Positions 42,743 to 49,364 of a stretch of DNA of 64,000 bases are shown here, one piece after another. The notes under the pieces were generated by a model that worked only from the letters and a program-made list of their open reading frames with translations, searched no databases and was not told the DNA's origin. A program made the translations under genes and the position numbers. This stretch comes from Faecalibacterium sp. I3-3-89 (lineage in GTDB: Bacteria; Bacillota; Clostridia; Oscillospirales; Ruminococcaceae). The DNA lies in the NCBI RefSeq assembly GCF_023347275.1, contig NZ_CP094468.1, positions 124,001 to 188,000 on the forward strand, in the 5' to 3' direction. Each line of letters opens with the position of its first letter. The first letter of the stretch is position 1.

Positions 42743-43720
42743 TTATATGTCTTTCTTGTCGAGCTGGATGCGGGACATCTCCGAAAGAACAGCTTTCTTT
42801 TCGTGTTCCTGCAAGTACACCGGATTTAGTTTTGACTTCGTATATTTCAGATAGCTGTCAGCGGTCTTTTGCATCAGCACAGCTGTAAAGTACCGCTCCC
42901 AACTGAAATATTGCTGGCTTTCCACATGATTTTCCGGCGATTTCAGAATTTCATCGACCTCCGCGTCTTCGAGCAATCCAGAACGAAGAATCAACCATTC
43001 AAACGATTCTGGCAGGTAAATATGAGAATCCGGCTGGAGGGCAAGCAGTTGCATAATGCGCTTCATCTGCGAACCAAACGCCGCACCGTCTGCAACCACC
43101 AGAATATTCTCCCCTGCACGGTCAGACAGCATTTTGAAAATGTTGGACTTTCCACCAGCAGATTCGCAGATAATTCCGTTTTCGGCGCAAACAGCCTGAA
43201 AAAACTGGAATCCCGAATTGGAATCCTCTGTAATGATTGCCGCTGGTTTTAGTTTCTCCAACCCCATCGGCTTTCCGTAAATTCGGAAAAACTCATTGTA
43301 GGTCTGTTTCAAGTCTCCGAAGTGTTTGGATGCCCGGATGCCGTAAATTTCCGTTACGCTGTACGGTAATGTTTCAAGTCCTTCCCGCGTGACGAGCACA
43401 TAGTAGTTGTCTGTTTTCTGAATCGCTGCGGCAAATTCCTTTGAAGCAGTAAAAGCATTCCCTTCATCAATAAAAACGATACTCTGCGAAAGGTCGGAAA
43501 GCTGTTTTTCCCACTGCCGCCCGGAAAGGACAACGCAATCCTTCTCGCATTGCAGTTCTATTCCACTGTCCGGGCCTAGTTCCTCGTATTCCCGAATCAT
43601 CTCCACGAGCGTTGTTTTTCCTGTGGCACTATCTCCACGCAAGATCGTGATGTTCCGGCGTATTTCAAAATCGAACTTGATTTTTCGGTTTTGTACAACG
43701 ACCCGATATGCTCCTGTCAT
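42743..43720 (-). CDS. P-loop ATPase paired with DUF4869
   Basis: 325 residues. Walker A is RGDSATGKTTLVEMIREY (about 29-46) and Walker B is QSIVFIDEGNAF (about 81-92). The rest, with ILVVADGAAFGSQMKRIMQL and PESFEWLILRSGLLED, resembles no transporter ATPase; it is like stand-alone AAA-type proteins of mobile elements. It starts 9 bp after the DUF4869 gene. The two-gene pair recurs in gut Clostridia to my knowledge, without a known function; a defence or toxin role is inference. Confidence 0.75.
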   Translation of the reverse strand: MTGAYRVVVQNRKIKFDFEIRRNITILRGDSATGKTTLVEMIREYEELGPDSGIELQCEKDCVVLSGRQWEKQLSDLSQSIVFIDEGNAFTASKEFAAAIQKTDNYYVLVTREGLETLPYSVTEIYGIRASKHFGDLKQTYNEFFRIYGKPMGLEKLKPAAIITEDSNSGFQFFQAVCAENGIICESAGGKSNIFKMLSDRAGENILVVADGAAFGSQMKRIMQLLALQPDSHIYLPESFEWLILRSGLLEDAEVDEILKSPENHVESQQYFSWERYFTAVLMQKTADSYLKYTKSKLNPVYLQEHEKKAVLSEMSRIQLDKKDI

Positions 43721-43729
43721 AAAAAATCC

Positions 43730-44167
43730 TCACACATAAAGTCCTGCAACGGGGACAAGTTCCCGCATGGAGTGAACAATTTGATCGGTGTTCAGGATGC
43801 GGATGGTAAATGTTCCATTTCCAAAATCCATGAGATGCCGAAGGTTGATGGTAACATCCCGATTTTCAGCGATTTTTAACAGCCATTTGGCACAGTTATC
43901 TCCACAGGTCGAAGCGTTGAACACCTTTTCCGGCTCGTTGGCGATCAAAATCAAGGTCTTTACTCCGCCCGACAACTGCACCGGGGGAATCTTCCCCAGC
44001 ACCGGACTATCGATCACACCGCTGTCCAGTACAGTGGAATGGTCTACGTCTTGTATCATCTCACGAGTAAGCGGAGCCGTGATCCACTCCTCTGCATAAG
44101 TGTTCTTAAAATAAACAGCGGTGTTGTAGATCACGTTCGGCATATCACCGTAAAAAACATTAAGCAT
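43730..44167 (-). CDS. DUF4869 family protein
   Basis: 145 residues from ATG 44167 (AGGAG upstream; an earlier ATG at 44215 lacks a site). The family pattern is clear: MLNVFYGDMPNVIYNTAVYF, DSGVIDSPVLGKIPPVQLSG, GVKTLILIANEPEKVFNAST, CGDNCAKWLLKIAENRDVTI, LRHLMDFGNGTFTIRILNT. No catalytic motif known. It leads the operon with the P-loop ATPase. Confidence 0.85.
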   Translation of the reverse strand: MLNVFYGDMPNVIYNTAVYFKNTYAEEWITAPLTREMIQDVDHSTVLDSGVIDSPVLGKIPPVQLSGGVKTLILIANEPEKVFNASTCGDNCAKWLLKIAENRDVTINLRHLMDFGNGTFTIRILNTDQIVHSMRELVPVAGLYV

Positions 44168-44213
44168 ATAAGCATCTTCTCCTGTTACATCGGTTGACAC
44201 TTTTATTATCACC

Positions 44214-44243
44214 ATTGTAAGCGTTTTTTCTGGTGAATGTCAA
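44214..44243 (-). promoter_or_regulatory. Promoter of the DUF4869/P-loop pair
   Basis: Minus strand TTGACA (44243-44238), 18-bp spacer, TACAAT (44219-44214). Confidence 0.75.
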
Positions 44244-44325
44244 CCTGTTTTTCATTCATTTCGGAGGGAGGGATGGTTTTCAACATGAACACACCCATAC
44301 AGTTGAAAATCCGAGGTCACACCAA

Positions 44326-44652
44326 ATGACGCTGGACTACTTCTATGGTCAGTCAGGCGAGTTGTTCTCCTACTTCCGCATCCCGAAAGCACTGTTCCAA
44401 GACAGCCGTTTCCGGCAGCTCTCCACCGATGCCCGGACACTGTACGGCATCCTGCTGGATCGCATCATCGTTCCGCATTTCCGAAAGTGCAATATCAAGC
44501 TGGTAGACCTGAAAGCCACCGACTTGCAGAATTTCTATAACAAACAGCTTGAATGGGTCAAGGCAAATTCGGTGATCCATTATCATGCAAGCAGCAACAA
44601 GCAATCAGTTCACTCGCCCGTTGGAGAGAATGCAGGAGAGAACAGACCTTGA
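44326..44652 (+). pseudogene. RepA_N-type initiator fused to a tyrosine integrase fragment
   Basis: 108 codons. The first 46 (MTLDYFYGQSGELFSYFRIP ... RFRQLSTDARTLYGILLDR) are the N-terminus of RepA_N replication initiators of ICE/plasmids. The next stretch, VPHFRKCNIKLVDLKATDLQ then YNKQLEWVKANSVIHYHAS, belongs to the core-binding region of a tyrosine integrase. A short unrelated tail follows. So two mobile-element genes have recombined in frame; neither function can remain. Confidence 0.75.
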
Positions 44653-44710
44653 AAACCAGCCAACCGCCCGGAGAATTCCCCCGTCGCAGCAGAAGTACAC
44701 AAAAGAAAAA

Positions 44711-44738
44711 GTCGCAGATTCGTTTGAATCTGCGACTT
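44711..44738. terminator. Intrinsic terminator
   Basis: GTCGCAGATTC and GAATCTGCGAC (44711-44721, 44727-44737) with a 5-nt loop, flanked by A and T runs. Confidence 0.75.
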
Positions 44739-44739
44739 C

Positions 44740-44799
44740 TGGCGGAGATGGTGGGATTCGAACCCACGTGCCCGATTAAGGACAAAACGATTTCGAGTC
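44740..44799 (-). tRNA. tRNA-Ser(CGA) 3' half (attachment-site remnant)
   Basis: On the minus strand from 44799 to 44740: anticodon loop ACTCGAAATC with anticodon CGA, variable arm, T arm GTGGGTTCGAATCCCAC, and acceptor 3' strand with CCA. The 5' half (acceptor 5' strand, D arm) is absent; the bases above 44800 are unrelated. Such 3' halves are left as att sites when integrases recombine in a tRNA gene. Not a functional tRNA. Confidence 0.8.
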
Positions 44800-45127
44800 T
44801 TTGAAATTGTTGGATGAAGCTGGTCCCGCGCGGCTGTCATTGGCAGCGGAGGGCATTCTTGTAACCTCCAAAAAGGCACGTCACACCGCAATTTGCAGGC
44901 GAAAATCAGCCGCTTTTTGCGAAATGACGTTAGAAAAAGCCTTTTTCACACGGGGCGTCAACGGCTGCATTTCAGGTGTAGTTGTGTTAGATGTCCGTTA
45001 GAAATATGCAGTGCTGCCGTTGCTGTGCCAGCTCACAGCAGGCTTCCCTGTCTGAACGCAGTGTTTCCCGAAAGCCGGGAAATGCTGCGTTTTCTCTTGC
45101 CCGCATTGGGCTGAAAGGGAAGCCGCC
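44800..45127 (+). other. Leader region of the replication-type gene
   Basis: No clear gene. A 66-codon frame (44801-45001, ending SGVVVLDVR) is open but lacks a convincing ribosome site and family match. 45055-45096 is a hairpin: AACGCAG with CTGCGTT outside and TTTCCCG with CGGGAAA inside, followed by TTCTCT. Confidence 0.4.
45055..45096 (+). terminator. Hairpin upstream of the DnaD-like gene
   Basis: AACGCAG (45055-45061) pairs with CTGCGTT (45085-45091), and TTTCCCG with CGGGAAA inside; T-rich tail. Could attenuate the downstream gene. Confidence 0.6.
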
Positions 45128-46009
45128 ATGTCAACATTCCGCGTCAATAAAAATGTCAACTACACCGTCATGAGCAACCACCACCTGCAGGATAAGAGGC
45201 TGTCCCTGAAGGCCAAGGGCCTGCTGTCCTATATGCTCTCCCTGCCGGACGATTGGGATTACAGCCTGAAAGGGCTGACCGTTGGTTGCAAAGATGGTCT
45301 GGACAGTGTACGCACCGCTGTTCTGGAACTGGAAGAACGCGGCTATGTCCGCCGTCAGAAAGTCCGCAATGCCAAAGGGCAGATCATCGACTACGATTAT
45401 CAGGTTTATGAATCGCCTGTTGAGGACGCTCCTGCCGTTCCCGGCAAGGAAGGCGGGCCATCGAACCCGTCCGCAACCAAAAGCCCGAAAAGCCGCATGA
45501 AACCTTGTTCTTCACCATTTTTGGATTTTCCAAATTTGGCTGAGCCCAATTTGGAAAAGGCAACGCAACAAAATACTAATAAACAAAATACTAAAAGACA
45601 AAGTACTAATCTATCAGGGCCGACAGGCGAATCCGCAGATTTTGACCAGATGGAAGCACAGGTACGGGAGGAGTTTCGGGAACGTTTGGAGATCGACGCA
45701 CTTGCCCAGCGATACGATCCCGACAAGCTGGAGGAGTTGCTGGACAACATTGTGGAGATGTACTGCTGTCCACGACAGACCCAGTACATCGGCAAACAGC
45801 CGCAGACCACCAAGGCCATCCGGCTGCGGCTGGACAAGCTGACCAGCCAGCACATTGAGTACATCTTCGATGTGATGTCCAACACCACCCAGCCCATCAA
45901 GAACATCATGGCCTATCTGCGCACCACCATCCTGAACGCACCCACCACGATGGAGCACTACTATCAGGCGCAGGGCAACTGGCTGACCGCACAGAATCAG
46001 AAGAAGTAA
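45128..46009 (+). CDS. Helix-turn-helix replication-type protein (DUF6017-like)
   Basis: 293 residues. N-terminal winged-helix: NYTVMSNHHLQDKRLSLKAK, LLSYMLSLPDDWDYSLKGLT, SVRTAVLELEERGYVRRQKV. A polar linker (about 110-165) leads to a helical C-terminal domain with EYIFDVMSNTTQPIKNIMAY, as in DnaD-like/DUF6017 proteins of ICE and plasmids. It probably helps start replication of a mobile element. AAAGGGAAGCCGCC precedes the ATG. Confidence 0.82.
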   Translation: MSTFRVNKNVNYTVMSNHHLQDKRLSLKAKGLLSYMLSLPDDWDYSLKGLTVGCKDGLDSVRTAVLELEERGYVRRQKVRNAKGQIIDYDYQVYESPVEDAPAVPGKEGGPSNPSATKSPKSRMKPCSSPFLDFPNLAEPNLEKATQQNTNKQNTKRQSTNLSGPTGESADFDQMEAQVREEFRERLEIDALAQRYDPDKLEELLDNIVEMYCCPRQTQYIGKQPQTTKAIRLRLDKLTSQHIEYIFDVMSNTTQPIKNIMAYLRTTILNAPTTMEHYYQAQGNWLTAQNQKK

Positions 46010-46064
46010 GCGCTGTTTTCCACAAAGAACGCAACGCCTGTTGAAAATGCAAAGGAGAATTTCC

Positions 46065-46439
46065 ATGAAGAACACGAACGCCGTCCGCACCGAGATCCAT
46101 TACGCACAGGTTGGGGAGTATCAGCTGCCCCTGCTCACCCTGCCGCAGACCGATGATACCGAACCGCTGGGCAAGTATGGCCGGATGCGGCTGGCCTATC
46201 TCAAAAATCAGCGCCCCGTGCTGTACAACCAGATGCTGCTGAACGGTACGCTCTGGCCACATTTGCAGGATGTCCAGAAAACGGCCTACGAGTGGCTGGA
46301 ACGCACAATGACGGCTCTGTTAGACAAGTACCCCGCGCCGGACAAAGAGCGTGCACAGCTTCTCTGGGTGGCGCACATGAACGGGCTGAAAGCGCAGGCT
46401 GAAGAGGTAGTGGTGAGGGAAGTCGTGTATGCAGAATGA
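46065..46439 (+). CDS. tnpV: TnpV family transposon protein
   Basis: 124 residues from ATG 46065 (AAAGGAG upstream; 46041 lacks one). Pattern: VGEYQLPLLTLPQTDDTEPL, GKYGRMRLAYLKNQRPVLYN, MLLNGTLWPHLQDVQ, HMNGLKAQAEEVVVREVVY. TnpV is found in Tn4451-type and ICE elements beside recombinase genes; its function is unknown. It follows the DnaD-like gene in the same orientation. Confidence 0.8.
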   Translation: MKNTNAVRTEIHYAQVGEYQLPLLTLPQTDDTEPLGKYGRMRLAYLKNQRPVLYNQMLLNGTLWPHLQDVQKTAYEWLERTMTALLDKYPAPDKERAQLLWVAHMNGLKAQAEEVVVREVVYAE

Positions 46440-46530
46440 TTCCTGATAGCATCTGAACGGTATCAAAAGCCGATATTTTGAATTTTATTCTTGATTTTTG
46501 CGGAATATTTGCAAATTTCAAAATCAAAAT

Positions 46531-46559
46531 TTGACTTTCTGCCCAGAATAGAGTACACT
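46531..46559 (+). promoter_or_regulatory. Promoter of the RloAB operon
   Basis: TTGACT (46531-46536), 17-bp spacer, TACACT (46554-46559), 32 bp before the start codon. Confidence 0.7.
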
Positions 46560-46590
46560 GGATTCAGAAAATCATCTGGGAGGAATCGCG

Positions 46591-47775
46591 ATGCTGCTTC
46601 AATTTTCAGTCACCAACCACCGCTCCATCAAGGACACGGCTATTATCAGCTTGAAAGCATCTACGGATAAAAGTCTGCCTGATTGCCTGATTTCGCCGGA
46701 CGAGAAGAAACAGCTTGTACCTGTGCTGGCACTGTACGGCGCAAATGCAGCCGGGAAGAGCAATGTTCTCCATGCTCTCCTGCTCATGCGGGAAATGGTC
46801 TGTGGCCGATATGCCAAGCTGCTGAAGGGCGAGTCCCTTCCGCAGGAGCCGTTTGCTTTCACTGACCAGCCCACACAGCCGACCAGCTTTGAAGCCATCT
46901 ATTTTTATGGCGGCATCAAGTATGCCTATGGGTTCTCGTTTGACAAGTCCAAAGTCCTGACCGAATACCTCTATCACTGGCCGAATGGCCGGGAAGCCTT
47001 GATTTTTTCCAGAGAGGGAAATGGCTACCAATTTCGTGAAAACATCCAAGAACAGCTTACGCTTTCTGGACGAACTGCTGAAAATCGCCTTTATCTGTCC
47101 AGCTCGAACGAGTGGAACTGCCCCCAGACTGAAAAGGCATATCTGTGGTTCTTTGAAAAACTGACAGGCTTTATGGGAACGGAAATGCGACTGGACGCAA
47201 CTTTGTCTGCCATCCGGCAAGGCGGCTCTGAAAAGAGCCGTATCCTGCATGAAATGCTGTATGCAGACCTCGGTATCAAGGACATCCGCATTACAGGCTC
47301 CAAGGAAGAGCCTATCATTTCCGCACTGCACACTCTCGATGCCGAAGATGGCACTTCTAAGGGTTTCTGGCTCCCGTTGGGGCAAGAATCCGTTGGAACA
47401 CAGCGTTTCTTCTCTCGCATCGGTATGTGGCTCACTGCACTAGAAGCAGGCTCTGTTTTGGTAGTAGACGAGATAGAATCCAGTATGCACCCGCTGCTGA
47501 CAAGGCATCTGATCGAGATGGTGCAGGATGCCGCTATCAATACAAACCATGCACAACTCATCTTTACAACACACGATACCGGACTTCTCGACCTGACGTT
47601 GCTGCGGCGCGATCAGATTTGGTTTGCTGAGAAGAACGAAAAGACCATGCAGACCGATATTTACGCCCTGACCGAGTTCTCTCCCCGGAAAGGTGAGAAC
47701 ATCTCCAAGGGCTATCTGCAAGGACGGTATGGAGCGATTCCATTCATTGGAGGGAATGCAGTATGGGCAGAATAA
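46591..47775 (+). CDS. RloA/AbiLi-type AAA ATPase
   Basis: 394 residues, ABC-ATPase-like. MLLQFSVTNHRSIKDTAIIS at the N-terminus, Walker A in YGANAAGKSNVLHALLLM (about 50-67), Walker B in SVLVVDEIESSMHPLLTRHL (about 288-307), and the switch His in LIFTTHDTGLLDL. RloA/AbiLi ATPases pair with a TOPRIM-like RloB/AbiLii protein to give phage resistance by abortive infection. The next gene starts 13 bp before this one ends. GGGAGGAATCGCG precedes the ATG. Confidence 0.88.
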   Translation: MLLQFSVTNHRSIKDTAIISLKASTDKSLPDCLISPDEKKQLVPVLALYGANAAGKSNVLHALLLMREMVCGRYAKLLKGESLPQEPFAFTDQPTQPTSFEAIYFYGGIKYAYGFSFDKSKVLTEYLYHWPNGREALIFSREGNGYQFRENIQEQLTLSGRTAENRLYLSSSNEWNCPQTEKAYLWFFEKLTGFMGTEMRLDATLSAIRQGGSEKSRILHEMLYADLGIKDIRITGSKEEPIISALHTLDAEDGTSKGFWLPLGQESVGTQRFFSRIGMWLTALEAGSVLVVDEIESSMHPLLTRHLIEMVQDAAINTNHAQLIFTTHDTGLLDLTLLRRDQIWFAEKNEKTMQTDIYALTEFSPRKGENISKGYLQGRYGAIPFIGGNAVWAE

Positions 47776-48386
47776 AAGAGATCAGCCGCAAATCTGTCCA
47801 CACCAGAAAGCGCAATCCGGTCGTGTATCTTATCTGCGAGGGCAGCGAAACGGAGATTCGTTATTTTAAGCGTTTCCGCAGTCGAGGATGCAATATTGAC
47901 ATTATCCCGATTTCTTCGCAGTATAAGTCTGCCGACAAGCTTGTGCAAAAGGCCAAAGCAACGATGGGCAATAATCCATACTACCCGGAAGATGGTGACT
48001 CCATCTGGTGCGTATTTGACCGTGACGATAACTCCAACGAAGTTCTTCTGCGTGCCAAACAGTCCGCTCAAAAGGAAGGCTATCATTTGGCCTATTCTAA
48101 CCCATCTTTCGAGTTGTGGTTCCTACTGCACTTTGTAAATCAACAGGCAGAGGTCGAGGATTGTCAGGCATTGATTCGCTTGCTGAAACAGCCGAACAGA
48201 ATCCCTGATTATGAAAAAAATAAGGATTACTTTGACGTTTTGAAGCCTTTGCAAGCCGTGGCAGTTCAACGAGCCAAGACCCGCTCTGAACAAATACGGA
48301 ACCAAGGAACTGAACCAATTTCACGCCAAAGCAATCCTTTGGCAACAGTCTATGAACTCGTTGAATACCTGAACTCCAAAGTTTGA
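47763..48386 (+). CDS. RloB/AbiLii-type TOPRIM-like nuclease
   Basis: 207 residues. TOPRIM-like motifs: YLICEGSETEIRYFKRF (catalytic Glu), IWCVFDRDDNSNE (DxD), and AYSNPSFELWFLLHF, the RloB signature. With RloA it forms a defence unit in which RloB is the presumed nuclease (tRNA or RNA cleavage has been proposed for related systems). Overlaps RloA; the small gene follows 12 bp later. Confidence 0.88.
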   Translation: MGRIKEISRKSVHTRKRNPVVYLICEGSETEIRYFKRFRSRGCNIDIIPISSQYKSADKLVQKAKATMGNNPYYPEDGDSIWCVFDRDDNSNEVLLRAKQSAQKEGYHLAYSNPSFELWFLLHFVNQQAEVEDCQALIRLLKQPNRIPDYEKNKDYFDVLKPLQAVAVQRAKTRSEQIRNQGTEPISRQSNPLATVYELVEYLNSKV

Positions 48387-48397
48387 GAGGTGTCTTT

Positions 48398-48787
48398 ATG
48401 ACTTACCTGAAATTGATGATGGATGAAAGGGAAATCGCTCATTTGAGCGAAGATGGGCAGTATCTCTGCGCCAATGAGGGTATGCCACAGTATGACCTGC
48501 CCTTGAACCTCTTTATCGGCAACAGCCGCAAGGTGCCGCTGGTCGATGTAGTCGTCTGGGCAAAGAAACGCATCTTCCCCCGAAACCGGATGGACTGCAA
48601 GGAGATTCTGGAGATGATGGGCCTGCCAGACTACAATGCGTGGGAAATCGTCAAGCGCACCAATGCCTGCCTGATGGAGGACCCTTTCTGGCTGCGTTTC
48701 AGCGAAGCTGAGACTTTTGAGGATACCACCCGCGGCAGGGCAAGAAGGATCATGGCCGAATATCAGAAGTCAGCTGATACCAACTAG
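48398..48787 (+). CDS. Small HipA-associated-type protein, copy 2 (with RloAB)
   Basis: 129 residues from ATG 48398 with GAGAGGTG upstream. Nearly the same protein as 30357-30737: LKLMMDEREIAHLSEDGQYL, VPLVDVVVWAKKRIFPRNRM, GLPDYNAWEIVKRTNACLME. Here its neighbours are RloA and RloB instead of a HipA-like kinase. Either it is an accessory that works with different effectors, or it is itself an independent cassette. Confidence 0.78.
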   Translation: MTYLKLMMDEREIAHLSEDGQYLCANEGMPQYDLPLNLFIGNSRKVPLVDVVVWAKKRIFPRNRMDCKEILEMMGLPDYNAWEIVKRTNACLMEDPFWLRFSEAETFEDTTRGRARRIMAEYQKSADTN

Positions 48788-49046
48788 TATCAATACTAGG
48801 GTTCAATCCATCGGCCCCTCACTTTAAGGCGGCATTGCTGCCGTATATACTGGTTCTTCTCGAATGTCCAGCTTTTTTAGAGCAGAATCCCTTAATCGCT
48901 TTGCTTTTCCCTTAAAATGCAGCCGATTTTAAGGGAAAGCATAATTGAGTAAGGTTTGAAGCAGTCCTATTTATATAACTTTTTTGTTGGTTGTCAATAT
49001 ATTGATACTAATTGGTATCAATAGGTATCAGTCAATGGATACAACA
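48788..49046. other. Intergenic region with GATAC palindromes
   Basis: No gene. GCTGATACCAACTAGTATCAA (48774-48794) overlaps the end of copy 2, and TTGATAC TAATTG GTATCAA followed by TAGGTATCA lies near 49003-49030. TTTTCCCTTAAAATG/CATTTTAAGG-like arms lie near 48905-48941. TTTGAAGCAGTCCTATTTA at 48956 resembles the right arm of the 42685 terminator. Confidence 0.5.
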
Positions 49047-49086
49047 AGACCCACAGATTGGAATGAGCCTCCAATCTGTGGGTCTT
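49046..49086. terminator. Bidirectional terminator
   Basis: AGACCCACAGATTGGA (49047-49062) and TCCAATCTGTGGGTCT (49070-49085), perfect 16-bp arms, 7-nt loop. Between convergent genes. Confidence 0.9.
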
Positions 49087-49092
49087 ATTCAT

Positions 49093-49326
49093 TTAAGTTC
49101 CGTCATCATCGTTTGGGTCAGGAACTTCTACCCACTCTGAAAGTTCTTCGCAGTAGTCCGCATATTTTCCGCCTTCGGTGGTCCTGATAACGCGCCGCAC
49201 GTAGTCCTTGCCGCCATCTACGCAGCAGAGACCACAGCTGCACTTCTTCAAATCGTAATGGCTTTTGCTTTCGATGACGTCTCCACAGCGTTTGCAACGG
49301 ATTTTGTTCGATATAATAATTCGCAT
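49093..49326 (-). CDS. Small zinc-ribbon protein (DUF7695-like)
   Basis: 77 residues from ATG 49326. Two Cys pairs, IRCKRCGDVIES and KKCSCGLCCVDGGKDYVRR, suggest a zinc-binding fold; the acidic tail ends WVEVPDPNDDDGT. The family is usually found beside defence or mobile genes; no function is known. It ends the minus-strand operon with the RES and helicase genes (38 bp gap). Confidence 0.65.
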   Translation of the reverse strand: MRIIISNKIRCKRCGDVIESKSHYDLKKCSCGLCCVDGGKDYVRRVIRTTEGGKYADYCEELSEWVEVPDPNDDDGT

Positions 49327-49364
49327 CTTTCTGTTTCCCAATTTACAGATGTGCATCCGAGCAT

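Noticed and set aside
44740..44815. Functional tRNA-Ser gene
   Set aside because: The T arm and acceptor 3' strand are good, but no D arm or matching acceptor 5' strand is found above 44800.
44801..45001. 66-codon frame downstream of the tRNA fragment
   Set aside because: It starts inside the recombination junction and has no ribosome site or recognised family; kept only as part of a region description.
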